From NCBI GenBank assembly GCA_905188025.1, contig CAJJKI010000014.1, positions 1-33,000 on the forward strand: a stretch of DNA of 33,000 nt, written 5' to 3'. Shown in pieces: positions 7,972 through 13,795 of this stretch. Source of the stretch: an uncultured Eubacteriales bacterium (GTDB lineage: Bacteria; Bacillota_I; Bacilli_A; RF39; UBA660). A program made the position numbers and the translations under genes. The notes under the pieces are model-generated. The model was not told the origin of the DNA. It made no database searches and was given only the letters and a program-made list of their open reading frames with translations. How positions within the stretch are numbered: the first letter of the stretch is position 1; the number at the start of each line of letters is the position of its first letter.

Positions 7972-8760
7972 TCTTTTCTTTGTTAAAACTGGTTCGCTTT
8001 CAGTATGTGATTTTTGTGTTGCTTGTTGTTCTTCTAATAATTTATTTTTTAAATTTTCTAATGCTTGTTTTTGATCATTGATACTTAATTTTTGTACAGG
8101 TTCAACAACTTCTTCTTTTAAATCATCTGAACTATGACTTAAATCTAAATTAGTGTTATTTTGTAGTGCATTTACAATACTTTCTGTGCCTTCATGTTTT
8201 TGTAGGATGGTTATAACCATTTTTCTAAAACAGTTAGCAATTTTTTCCTTTTGCTCTTCAACTGTTAATTTAGCAGCATCTCCACTAACTTTTAAAATTG
8301 TTATGTCTTTTAATGAGCCATTACTTTCATAAATAAATTCACTTTTTTCATTTTCATTATCAATTGTTAATTTAGCAGCATTTAATATACGTATTTCTGT
8401 TTTTATTGGTATAATAAGTGCATTTAATCCAGTTGGGTTTTTAGAATATTCTTCTTTTTCTATTTCTAACATTTCTTCTAATACATCCATCGCATTTAAT
8501 TGATCTAATATTGTTGGCCTAAGATTATTATATTGAATTGTTCTTTGAAAAACTTGTATAATGTTAAATATTGGTATTAACGTTGATAGAAGTGTAGCTT
8601 TTGACGCATTTGGATTTAATTGTTTACTTAAATCTGATAGTCTTTTTATATTTATTTTATATCCAGCATCAGCAACGTCTTTAAACATTCTCAATTCATT
8701 GACAATTTCCATACAAATACTTGTGATGCTTGTACTTAACCATAAAAGTAAAAGTTCCAT
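7966..8760 (-). CDS. Hypothetical membrane-anchored helical protein, 264 residues
   Basis: Not recognised. The N-terminus MELLLLWLSTSITSICMEIV is a single hydrophobic helix, and a second hydrophobic stretch (TLLSTLIPIFNIIQVF) lies near residue 60. The rest is charged and helical, ending in a Lys/Glu/Gln coiled-coil-like tail and KKRK. The phrase AAKLT occurs twice (near residues 130 and 165), so a weak internal duplication is possible. ATG 8760 is the start: AAGGAGG lies 9 bases upstream, and a consensus promoter (8789-8817) would lie inside any longer reading frame. It is monocistronic with its own promoter and terminator. Confidence 0.7.
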   Translation of the reverse strand: MELLLLWLSTSITSICMEIVNELRMFKDVADAGYKINIKRLSDLSKQLNPNASKATLLSTLIPIFNIIQVFQRTIQYNNLRPTILDQLNAMDVLEEMLEIEKEEYSKNPTGLNALIIPIKTEIRILNAAKLTIDNENEKSEFIYESNGSLKDITILKVSGDAAKLTVEEQKEKIANCFRKMVITILQKHEGTESIVNALQNNTNLDLSHSSDDLKEEVVEPVQKLSINDQKQALENLKNKLLEEQQATQKSHTESEPVLTKKRK

Positions 8761-8788
8761 AATTAATTCCTCCTTTTCACAGGTTATT

Positions 8789-8817
8789 ATTTTAGCATTT
8801 TTGTATATCAATGTCAA
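8789..8817 (-). promoter_or_regulatory. Promoter of gene 7966-8760
   Basis: Minus strand TTGACA (8817-8812), 17-base spacer, TAAAAT (8794-8789) preceded by TGC. It lies about 30 bases before the chosen ATG and excludes the longer start. Confidence 0.75.
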
Positions 8818-8870
8818 TCTTTTTAATATTTATGATTATTAGCAATGATTTTGTTATTCTTTAATTATTT

Positions 8871-9365
8871 TTAATTTGGTGTTTTCTTTTTGATTTTTGT
8901 AGTGTTCTTTTGATAAGCACCATCAGTTTTGCAATCATATGTAGTTATTGTTCTATCTGATAAAAATTCTCCTTCATAATTGATGAATGGATCAGGCAAA
9001 TTATTTATGTCAGCCCATAAAAGCTCTTCACACTTATTAAGTTCTACTATTTTAGGGGTACCTTTATATTTAGATATTTCAAAATAATAATCAATATATG
9101 GCTCTAATTTTTTACCATCTATTTCAAAATAATTTCTTCTTAGTACGACATAACTTTTGGTTATATCTTCAGGATTTATATCAATATCTAGTTCTTCTTT
9201 TGCTTCTCTAACGAGGGCATCATATTGGTTTTCTCCTTCATCGATATGTCCTGCGGGTAGGGCATAGTATCCTGGCCATAGTTTTGATCCTTTTCTTTTT
9301 TGAAGTAATAATTTATCGTTATCCATTATTATCATATGGACAGCACTTTTAAATAATTCTTTCAT
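8871..9365 (-). CDS. Nudix hydrolase
   Basis: 164-residue Nudix-fold pyrophosphohydrolase, cytoplasmic, acting on a nucleoside diphosphate linked to another moiety. The Nudix box GHIDEGENQYDALVREAKEEL begins near residue 39 and fits GX5EX7REUXEE; the final Gly of the consensus is Asp (EELDI), a common variation. The segment LLLQKRKGSKLWPGYYALPAG before it is also typical. The family is sure, the substrate unknown. AAGGAGG lies 6-7 bases before the ATG, and the minus strand has an extended -10 TGCTATAAT at 9399-9391. A second, chimeric Nudix lies at 11556, with a different sequence, so it is not a recent duplicate. Confidence 0.9.
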   Translation of the reverse strand: MKELFKSAVHMIIMDNDKLLLQKRKGSKLWPGYYALPAGHIDEGENQYDALVREAKEELDIDINPEDITKSYVVLRRNYFEIDGKKLEPYIDYYFEISKYKGTPKIVELNKCEELLWADINNLPDPFINYEGEFLSDRTITTYDCKTDGAYQKNTTKIKKKTPN

Positions 9366-9462
9366 TGTATTCCTCCTTTTTTATATATTAATTATAGCAT
9401 ATTTTTAAATCGATAATAAATAGAATAAGATATGTGATTGTGATTTTTTTTAATTTGAAATT

Positions 9463-9663
9463 GTGAGCAGCATTTCAAAAAAAGCAGGAGTTCCCTTTTA
9501 TGGTCTTTGTGAGATTTCTAAATATCCTGAACTAGTTAAAGGTGCTTTAGCAAATTTAGAAAATAAGAAAAATGAATTAAGTAATACCAATGGTTTAAAA
9601 AATAATGAGACTGCTTTAGTAAAAAAATTAACACCATCAAAAACAAAAAATAAACAAAGCTAG
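9463..9663 (+). pseudogene. C-terminal gene stub that kept its terminator
   Basis: An open frame of 66 codons (first possible start GTG 9463) ending at TAG 9661-9663. There is no ribosome binding site before the GTG, and an in-frame stop lies at 9451-9453. The peptide starts with SKKAGVPFYGLCEISKYPELVKGAL and ends in a Lys/Asn/Thr-rich tail, as expected of the C-terminal end of a larger protein. The stop codon is inside a strong intrinsic terminator. Together this suggests a truncated gene whose 5' part was lost. The segment PELVKGALANLENKKNE weakly resembles NELLEGIKNVKND in the stub at 10670-10753. A short real gene cannot be excluded. Confidence 0.45.
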
Positions 9664-9685
9664 TGAAATTGCTAGTTTTGTTTTT
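9652..9685 (+). terminator. Strong intrinsic terminator
   Basis: AAACAAAGCTAG (9652-9663) pairs with CTAGTTTTGTTT (9672-9683), 12 bp with one G-T pair, loop of 8, running into Ts. Confidence 0.85.
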
Positions 9686-9731
9686 ACTTCTAAAAAAATT
9701 AATTTCATTACTATACTATATTAGTTATATG

Positions 9732-9740
9732 TGATATAAT
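9732..9740 (+). promoter_or_regulatory. Extended -10 promoter of the nucleotidyltransferase gene
   Basis: TGATATAAT, a perfect extended -10, 30 bases upstream of the ATG at 9770. The -35 region is weak. Confidence 0.6.
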
Positions 9741-9769
9741 AATATTTGTTTTTGGAGGAGGTTTTTATA

Positions 9770-10549
9770 ATGATTAATAATATTATTGTTGCTTATGTAA
9801 ATGAACTTCTTAATAAACTTAAATTAGATGACTATATAGGTGTTTTAGTATATGGAAGTTATGTAGGTAATAGATCTAATGACTTGTCTGATTTAGACGT
9901 TATGATAATTAAAAATAATTATGAAACACAAGACTGTGGTAGTTTATTAATTAATGATATAAGGGTTGAATATTTTGTACAAGATTTAAAAAGACTATAT
10001 GAACTAATAAAAAACGAGATTGATAATAATGATCCTTCACATTTAACTAAATTTGCAACTTGTGAAATATTATATGACTCTAATGGAAAGATTCTTGAAT
10101 TTGTCAATTATGCTAAAGATATATATAATACTAAAATTGTTCCATTATTTGATGATAATGTTAAATTTTCAATTTTTTCTATAAATAATAGAATGGAAGA
10201 TTTGGAGTCGTTAATTAATAGTGAAAGTTTTTATGCAGCTTATTACATAACGCTTGAAAAAATTAGAGTATTATATGCTAAAATTAATGGAGTGATTGAT
10301 TTACCATTAATGAAAATTGAAAAAATTTACAGTGATATTAATTTTGCTCAAAAATATATTGCTTCACCTATACATGATTTACCTAGTCAAGAATTTATTG
10401 ATTTATATTTACAATGTATTAAGATTAATGATAGGGTAGAAATGCTTAACAATCTTAAAAGACTATATAATTATTCATTTGGTAAATTGGATTTTGATCC
10501 TCAAAATTTTTGCTTAAAATTTGTTAAAAAGCCTCCCTTTAAAGTTTAG
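9770..10549 (+). CDS. Pol-beta-type nucleotidyltransferase
   Basis: 259-residue protein whose N-terminal ~100 residues carry the minimal nucleotidyltransferase signature: GSYVGNRSNDLSDLDVMI, with Gly29-Ser30 and the metal-binding Asp41 and Asp43, and a third acidic position probably in IRVEYF. The remaining ~150 residues are helical and resemble the C-terminal helical domain of aminoglycoside/streptomycin-type nucleotidyltransferases. Such enzymes adenylylate a small molecule or, in toxin-antitoxin (MNT) and defence settings, a protein or tRNA; which applies cannot be told. Start at ATG 9770 because GGAGGAGG is 7-8 bases upstream; the earlier in-frame ATG overlaps that site. Own promoter and terminator. 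No HEPN partner is seen next to it. Confidence 0.75.
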   Translation: MINNIIVAYVNELLNKLKLDDYIGVLVYGSYVGNRSNDLSDLDVMIIKNNYETQDCGSLLINDIRVEYFVQDLKRLYELIKNEIDNNDPSHLTKFATCEILYDSNGKILEFVNYAKDIYNTKIVPLFDDNVKFSIFSINNRMEDLESLINSESFYAAYYITLEKIRVLYAKINGVIDLPLMKIEKIYSDINFAQKYIASPIHDLPSQEFIDLYLQCIKINDRVEMLNNLKRLYNYSFGKLDFDPQNFCLKFVKKPPFKV

Positions 10550-10565
10550 AGTATGAGGATATGTT

Positions 10566-10597
10566 AAAAACAATTAATAGTAATTAGTTGTTTTTTG
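10566..10597 (+). terminator. Terminator of the nucleotidyltransferase gene
   Basis: AAAAACAATTAAT (10566-10578) pairs with ATTAGTTGTTTTT (10583-10595), with one T-G pair, loop AGTA, followed by T. Confidence 0.8.
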
Positions 10598-10629
10598 TTT
10601 ACTTTTATTTGAAAGCCTCCTTTTCTATA

Positions 10630-10656
10630 ATAAAAAAATCTCTTTGATGAGATTTT
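10630..10656 (-). terminator. Terminator kept by a truncated minus-strand gene
   Basis: Minus strand AAAATCTC (10656-10649), loop ATCAAA, GAGATTTT (10642-10635) and a run of Ts. It sits 14 bases after the stop of the stub at 10670-10753. Confidence 0.75.
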
Positions 10657-10669
10657 AAAATTTTATTAG

Positions 10670-10753
10670 TTATTTTCTTCTTGATAATGTAGGAGGTTTA
10701 CTATTTGGATCATTTTTTACGTTTTTTATACCTTCTAATAATTCATTTTTATA
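10670..10753 (-). pseudogene. C-terminal gene stub ending at a repeat
   Basis: The minus strand encodes YKNELLEGIKNVKNDPNS followed by KPPTLSRRK and a TAA stop, then a good terminator. Upstream the frame is closed by a stop at 10754-10756, and the direct-repeat copy starts within 10 bases (10762). A gene end with terminator but no start suggests that recombination at the repeat removed the 5' part. Too short to assign a family. Confidence 0.45.
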
Positions 10754-10761
10754 TTATCTCG

Positions 10762-10817
10762 AAAAGTTCGAGTTATAATCAATCTGGTGCCTGTGAAGAA
10801 GAAGTCGAATAACTTTT
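10762..10817 (+). repeat. Direct repeat, copy 1
   Basis: Blocks AAAAGTTCGAGTT (10762-10774) and ATCAATCTGGTGC (10778-10790) recur exactly at 12624-12653 in the same orientation, with 3 instead of 4 bases between them. The unit is closed by AACTTTT (10811-10817), which is complementary to its first bases, so the whole can fold back. CTCGAA (10758-10763) and TTCGAG (10767-10772) also form a small hairpin here. Confidence 0.75.
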
Positions 10818-10897
10818 CTTATCAACATTAATAGGTAGCAATAACTTACTAACTAATACAAGTATACTGCATTTTTACCATTTTGAGTCAAAGAATG

Positions 10898-10925
10898 TTG
10901 AAAATGACCGATTTTGTGTTATAAT
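10898..10925 (+). promoter_or_regulatory. Promoter of gene 10949-11386
   Basis: TTGAAA (10898-10903), 16-base spacer, TATAAT (10920-10925). Confidence 0.75.
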
Positions 10926-10948
10926 ATAGTACAACAAAGGGGGATATT

Positions 10949-11386
10949 ATGATTAATGAAGAAAAACAAGTATGTTATAATATGCAAGTTTATAATGATT
11001 TCGTTGATTTTCCATTCGCAATGACTAATATAGAAGATTTTGAATTTGATAAACTATTATCTCATCCAAATCCTGAAGTTAGAGCATTTAATTTTATTTT
11101 GATTACAAAATGTACAACAAAAGGAAATACAGCAACTGTTAAACCACTAATGATAATATATAATAAAAATGATTGGAAAGTAAGATGTGTAGATATAGAA
11201 GGTATTTGTAGTTCAAGAATAAAAACATTATGTAGCAATAGAAAACAAACATTAGGTTTTGCTGGAAAATTAATAGAATTACCTTGTAATAATCAAAATG
11301 CAATAATAAATAAATTTAATATTGCTTCTAAAATATTAATTGCTAAAAATAAAATTAAAGGGAAATCATTAATAAGAAAAAAATAA
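10949..11386 (+). CDS. Hypothetical Cys-rich protein, 145 residues
   Basis: Not recognised. A soluble protein with six scattered cysteines (including KCTT, DIEGICSS, TLCSNRKQ and LPCNN), which could hold a metal or act in redox chemistry. The C-terminus is strongly basic (about the last 25 residues, many Lys). There is no signal peptide or membrane helix. AAAGGGGG lies 5-6 bases before ATG 10949, and a near-consensus promoter is present. It is followed by a 13-bp hairpin with only four Ts and then by a run of four hairpins (11441-11550), so the gene and the structured RNA may form one transcript. It lies between the two direct-repeat copies, together with the recombinase remnant. Confidence 0.65.
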   Translation: MINEEKQVCYNMQVYNDFVDFPFAMTNIEDFEFDKLLSHPNPEVRAFNFILITKCTTKGNTATVKPLMIIYNKNDWKVRCVDIEGICSSRIKTLCSNRKQTLGFAGKLIELPCNNQNAIINKFNIASKILIAKNKIKGKSLIRKK

Positions 11387-11431
11387 AAACATAATTTTGT
11401 TTGGTTTTATTCCTTGCTAAAATTATGTTTT
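11386..11431 (+). terminator. Hairpin after gene 10949-11386, weak terminator
   Basis: AAAACATAATTTT (11386-11398) pairs exactly with AAAATTATGTTTT (11419-11431) over a 20-base loop. The T tail is inside the stem and GGG follows, so readthrough into the next hairpins is plausible. Confidence 0.55.
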
Positions 11432-11440
11432 AGGGTTTCA

Positions 11441-11550
11441 AAAGGGAATATTCCCTTTGCACACACCTCTTTGACTATGTCAAATGGAAAGTGTGTTTAC
11501 TCTATTGGAAATAGAGTCTTATACGACAAGCAAACTACTTGTCTTTTATT
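11441..11550 (+). ncRNA. Four consecutive hairpins ending in a terminator: candidate structured RNA
   Basis: Hairpin 1: AAAGGGAAT/ATTCCCTTT (11441-11458, an exact palindrome). Hairpin 2: ACACAC (11461-11466) with GTGTGT (11491-11496), enclosing TTTGAC (11470-11475) with GTCAAA (11479-11484). Hairpin 3: ACTCTATT (11499-11506) with AATAGAGT (11510-11517). Hairpin 4: GACAAG (11525-11530) with CTTGTC (11538-11543), followed by TTTTATT, a plus-strand terminator. No coding frame explains it and I do not match it to a known riboswitch. It could be an independent small RNA or a structured 3' UTR of the gene at 10949. Confidence 0.5.
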
Positions 11551-11555
11551 ATGAT

Positions 11556-12074
11556 TTATTTTATTAATTTTCTTTGCGTACAATATGGCACAACTTCATT
11601 TTTTAAAGTATTAGATAAAATATCAGTTCCACAAGAAGAATCATACCATTTAAATTTTTCAATTTCTTCAGAAGTATTTAATTTACCATTTAGTTTGCCA
11701 TTATATTTGAATACATAAAAATGTATTGGTGTCACGCCATCACTAGTAGCAATTTCATCAAATTCCATTACTAACTCAAATAAACTTTCATCAAATATTG
11801 CTTCATTTCCAAGTTCTTCATGACATTCTCTTATTGCTGCTTGTAATGGAGTTTCATCTTTCTCAACTCTGCCACCAATTATTTGATATGTTGGTCTTTT
11901 ATCATTTTTAGCACTTATTCCTTCATCAGCATATACTTTATAAATTTCATAACCTTTGAATTTACAAAACTCTCTCAATTTTTCTTCTTGTTCTGGCAAA
12001 CTAAATCCTTATCATTTTTGGTCTAATGTTGAAACTCTTTTATAAATACCTGCAATTTTCTGTTCATCATCCAT
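11556..12074 (-). pseudogene. Serine-recombinase N-terminus fused in frame to a Nudix domain, with two stops
   Basis: From ATG 12074 (AAAGGAG about 11 bases upstream) the frame reads IAGIYKRVSTLDQ, the resolvase start with catalytic Ser in RVST. It then has TGA TAA, and continues in the same frame with GFSLPEQEEKLREFCKFKGY and DEGISAKNDKRPTYQ, the normal continuation of large serine recombinases. Directly after this the protein changes to IIGGRVEKDETPLQAAIREC and HEELGNE, a canonical Nudix box, and runs on as a Nudix hydrolase to 11556. The rest of the recombinase catalytic domain, and the first strands of the Nudix fold, are missing. The stop-free part could start at TTG 11999. It looks like a deletion junction between an integrase gene and a Nudix gene that later decayed. 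Activity is unlikely but not excluded. Confidence 0.8.
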
Positions 12075-12100
12075 TAAATTATCAACTCCTTTTCTAACAA

Positions 12101-12146
12101 AAAAGGTGTCAAAAGTATTATAGTGACTAATACTGCTACACCTTTT
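12101..12146 (-). terminator. Terminator/attenuator-like hairpin before the recombinase remnant
   Basis: AAAAGGTGT (12101-12109) pairs with ACACCTTTT (12138-12146), and inside AGTATTA (12114-12120) pairs with TAATACT (12128-12134). On the minus strand it ends in a T tract, about 30 bases before the recombinase ATG and downstream of the promoter at 12237-12264. It is positioned to attenuate recombinase expression, or to shield it from readthrough. Confidence 0.6.
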
Positions 12147-12193
12147 AAAATCTAATTTTGAATAATATTTACTAATAAATACGAATCTCATAA

Positions 12194-12214
12194 CTATTTA
12201 ACCCCCTTAAATAG
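12194..12214 (-). promoter_or_regulatory. Leader hairpin with a GGGGG loop
   Basis: CTATTTAA (12194-12201) and TTAAATAG (12207-12214) are perfect inverted copies; on the minus-strand RNA the loop is GGGGG, which would serve as the ribosome binding site of a possible leader ORF at ATG 12191. That ORF is in frame with the recombinase start at 12074. Confidence 0.45.
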
Positions 12215-12236
12215 ACATAAGTCTTCTTAGTCGATT

Positions 12237-12264
12237 ATTCTATCACATTTTAAAAAAATGTCAA
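12237..12264 (-). promoter_or_regulatory. Promoter reading into the recombinase remnant
   Basis: Minus strand TTGACA (12264-12259), 16-base spacer, TAGAAT (12242-12237) preceded by TGA (extended -10). It suggests that the remnant and Nudix region is still transcribed. Confidence 0.65.
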
Positions 12265-12273
12265 ATATTTGGT

Positions 12274-12549
12274 TTAAAAATGGCTTTTAATGTAGGTTTC
12301 AAAGTCCTTAAACTTTATTTTTTCATCATAACCATTAATAAATATGTCATCACACTCATCAAACATTAAATAATCAATATTATTAATCTTAATGATATGT
12401 GGTTTTACATAAGCAATATTAGTTTCTTTAATATTTTTAACATTTCCATTTGTAATAGTAGGTTTAACACAAGCAAACTTACATATCATCTCAACCTTTC
12501 TTAATAAGTCCTTACTTATCTCTAATTCTTTAGTTTCTATTGTTAACAT
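12274..12549 (-). CDS. Hypothetical protein, 91 residues
   Basis: Not recognised. A small soluble protein with a regular mix of strands and helices: ETKELEISKDLLRKVEMICK near the start, KFACVKPTI, a beta-rich middle (IIKINNIDYLMFDECDDIF) and a helical end. ATG 12549 is chosen. The frame continues upstream to a TTG, but that part overlaps the tetraloop terminator of the HAD gene (12578-12601), so it is most likely untranslated. The ribosome binding site is weak (GAGAGTG). It lies inside the segment bounded by the direct repeats. Confidence 0.55.
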   Translation of the reverse strand: MLTIETKELEISKDLLRKVEMICKFACVKPTITNGNVKNIKETNIAYVKPHIIKINNIDYLMFDECDDIFINGYDEKIKFKDFETYIKSHF

Positions 12550-12577
12550 ATAATCACTCTCACTTTCTTTAAATAAC

Positions 12578-12601
12578 AAAAAAACTAACATTTCTGTTAG
12601 C
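12578..12601 (-). terminator. Terminator of the HAD gene
   Basis: Minus strand CTAACA (12600-12595), loop GAAA, TGTTAG (12590-12585), then seven Ts. Confidence 0.8.
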
Positions 12602-12623
12602 AATTTATTACTCTCTAAACTTT

Positions 12624-12680
12624 AAAAGTTCGAGTTTCCTATCAATCTGGTGCGAGTGTCGTAGATATCTACAACTTTTT
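12624..12680 (+). repeat. Direct repeat, copy 2
   Basis: Blocks AAAAGTTCGAGTT (12624-12636) and ATCAATCTGGTGC (12641-12653) match copy 1 at 10762 base for base. Again AACTTTTT (12673-12680) closes the unit, here after a GTAGATATCTAC palindrome (12661-12672). It overlaps the stop codon of the HAD gene (12669-12671). On the minus strand the second block reads GCACCAGATTGAT, containing a CCA as at tRNA/tmRNA 3' ends. Confidence 0.75.
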
Positions 12681-13280
12681 TATTAATCTTGGAGATAACT
12701 CCTCAACTCTTTTTATATCACCATTTTCGTTAACATATATTGTCTTAAAACCTAGTGATTTAGGAACATCAATATCCAATCTTTTATCATCACCAACTAT
12801 TACACATTCACTTGGTTGGTATATTCCTTGAGCTTGTCTATAAGCTAATTCATTTGGTTTTATAATACTTTCTCCATAATATTCACTAAAATAATCATTG
12901 ATTCCCATAGCAGTTAATCTATTTCTTTGTGATTCTTCAAAATAATTAGATAATAATACTAGTTCATATTCATTCATTGCTGCTAGCATTGATTTAATTT
13001 TTTCAGCATTTTCAGGAATTGCTTTTCTTAATTCCTGAAAGAATATTTCTAAAAAATGATTATCTAATTCACATCCTAATTTATCACCAAAAAATTTTAA
13101 GTATAGATTTCTATCATAGCTATTATATGTTTTTTCATACTCTTTAATATTTAACAAAAATTGTTTTGTCTTTTCTATGTCTTCAATGCCATATTTTTTA
13201 AGTGTATTTGCTACATAAGATGAAAAATCTACGCCAGTAATCAAAGTATCATCGATATCAAATATTATTCTTTTTATCAT
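12669..13280 (-). CDS. HAD-family phosphatase
   Basis: 203-residue haloacid-dehalogenase-fold hydrolase, cytoplasmic. Motif I is DIDDT (residues 8-12, nucleophile Asp8 and acid/base Asp10), motif II LLSNYFE (Ser near 110), motif III Lys in IIKPNELAYRQA, and motif IV GDDKRLDIDVPKSLG. A helical cap (about 20-95) lies between motifs I and II, so it is a class I HAD of the YjjG/phosphoglycolate-phosphatase type acting on a small phosphorylated metabolite. The ATG at 13280 is preferred to the one at 13295, because AGGTGG lies 4-5 bases before it. Its 3' end runs into direct-repeat copy 2. Confidence 0.85.
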   Translation of the reverse strand: MIKRIIFDIDDTLITGVDFSSYVANTLKKYGIEDIEKTKQFLLNIKEYEKTYNSYDRNLYLKFFGDKLGCELDNHFLEIFFQELRKAIPENAEKIKSMLAAMNEYELVLLSNYFEESQRNRLTAMGINDYFSEYYGESIIKPNELAYRQAQGIYQPSECVIVGDDKRLDIDVPKSLGFKTIYVNENGDIKRVEELSPRLIKKL

Positions 13281-13373
13281 AAAACCACCTAACATTAAAT
13301 AGATGATTATATTATATTATATAAATTAATCTTTGTATATTATTTTGTTTTGACAAAATATTTAACCCCCTAG

Positions 13374-13399
13374 GTATTTTGACATTAATATCAAAATAC
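13374..13399. repeat. 9-bp inverted repeat in the HAD/toxin intergenic region
   Basis: GTATTTTGA (13374-13382) and TCAAAATAC (13391-13399) are exact inverted copies over an 8-base centre. A third TTTTGACA-like half site lies just left (13358-13364). It has no T tail, so it is more like a DNA-binding dyad than a terminator. Confidence 0.4.
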
Positions 13400-13458
13400 T
13401 ATGGTTTATTATATATAATAGAAAAATATAGTAAAACTATTGGGTCACGAATAAATGT

Positions 13459-13487
13459 TTGACATAATTTTATCAGGAACATTTAAT
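13459..13487 (+). promoter_or_regulatory. Promoter of the small membrane peptide gene, overlapped by a dyad
   Basis: TTGACA (13459-13464), 17-base spacer, TTTAAT (13482-13487); predicted start near 13491-13495. AAATGTT (13453-13459) and AACATTT (13478-13484) are inverted copies touching both boxes, which would suit a repressor site. Confidence 0.75.
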
Positions 13488-13489
13488 AT

Positions 13490-13704
13490 GAGTGTCGTCC
13501 TCCAGTCTTGAAAAAGGAAGGAGGTAAATATCAATGAAAAAAAGAGTTTATGTGATTAAACTCCTAAGATACATCTATATCATTTTATCACTTCATACCT
13601 TATTGGTATTAGTCATAAAAAAATAGACACTTATCTGCTTAGATAGAGCGTCCAACTCAATTAATTGAGGCGACATTCACTTGCAACTTTAAATGTTTTT
13701 TTTT
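13490..13704 (+). ncRNA. Type I toxin-like mRNA with 5'-3' end pairing
   Basis: The predicted 5' end GAGTGTCGTC (13490-13499) can pair over 10 bases, two of them G-T, with GGCGACATTC (13669-13678) after the stop codon. CCTCC (13499-13503) can pair with the ribosome binding site GGAGG (13520-13524). The 3' UTR has TATCT/AGATA with a GCTT loop (13632-13645) and the palindrome CTCAATTAATTGAG (13656-13669), then ACATT/AATGT with a long T run (13696-13704) as probable terminator. End-to-end closure and a hidden ribosome binding site are hallmarks of type I toxin mRNAs (Hok, Fst, AapA and TxpA types). A possible antisense start is the extended -10 TGATAAAAT on the minus strand (13590-13582). Confidence 0.55.
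13534..13626 (+). CDS. 30-residue membrane peptide, candidate type I toxin
   Basis: ATG at 13534 is preceded by AAGGAAGGAGG with 9-base spacing, the best ribosome binding site in the neighbourhood. The peptide has a basic N-terminus (MKKRVYVIKLLR), one hydrophobic helix (about residues 12-28, with IYIILS and LLVLVI) and ends in KK. That is the usual build of type I toxins, which insert in the membrane; I do not match it to a named family. It has its own consensus promoter, and its mRNA can hide the ribosome binding site and pair its ends. It lies between the HAD gene and ssrA. Alternatives are a leader peptide or a small regulatory membrane protein. Its reality as a gene is fairly sure, its toxin role is inference. 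Confidence 0.65.
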   Translation: MKKRVYVIKLLRYIYIILSLHTLLVLVIKK

Positions 13705-13742
13705 ATTTTATGCAAGTTTTCTTGCTAAATACATAATAACAT

Positions 13743-13767
13743 AAAAAAAGAACTTTTTGCAAGTTCT
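13743..13767 (-). terminator. Terminator of ssrA
   Basis: Minus strand AGAACTT (13767-13761), loop GCAAA, AAGTTCT (13755-13749), then Ts. It lies about 40 bases after the mature 3' end of tmRNA. Confidence 0.85.
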
Positions 13768-13778
13768 CTTTATATAAA

Positions 13779-13795
13779 GTTCGAATGGTTCGAAC
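13779..13795. repeat. Hairpin between tmRNA 3' end and terminator
   Basis: GTTCGAA (13779-13785) and TTCGAAC (13789-13795) around TGG. It is probably trimmed off during tmRNA maturation. AAAGTTCGA here, followed by CTGGTG at 13806-13811, resembles the direct repeats at 10762 and 12624. Confidence 0.5.

Noticed and set aside
8761..8817. Longer N-terminus for the gene at 7966-8760.
   Set aside because: A consensus promoter occupies this stretch and the only good ribosome binding site serves ATG 8760.
9770..10549. MNT-HEPN toxin-antitoxin module.
   Set aside because: The MNT-like domain is present, but the protein is longer than a minimal MNT antitoxin and no HEPN gene adjoins it.
11441..11550. 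CRISPR array or known riboswitch.
   Set aside because: The hairpins are all different in sequence, with no repeat-spacer pattern and no recognised aptamer core.
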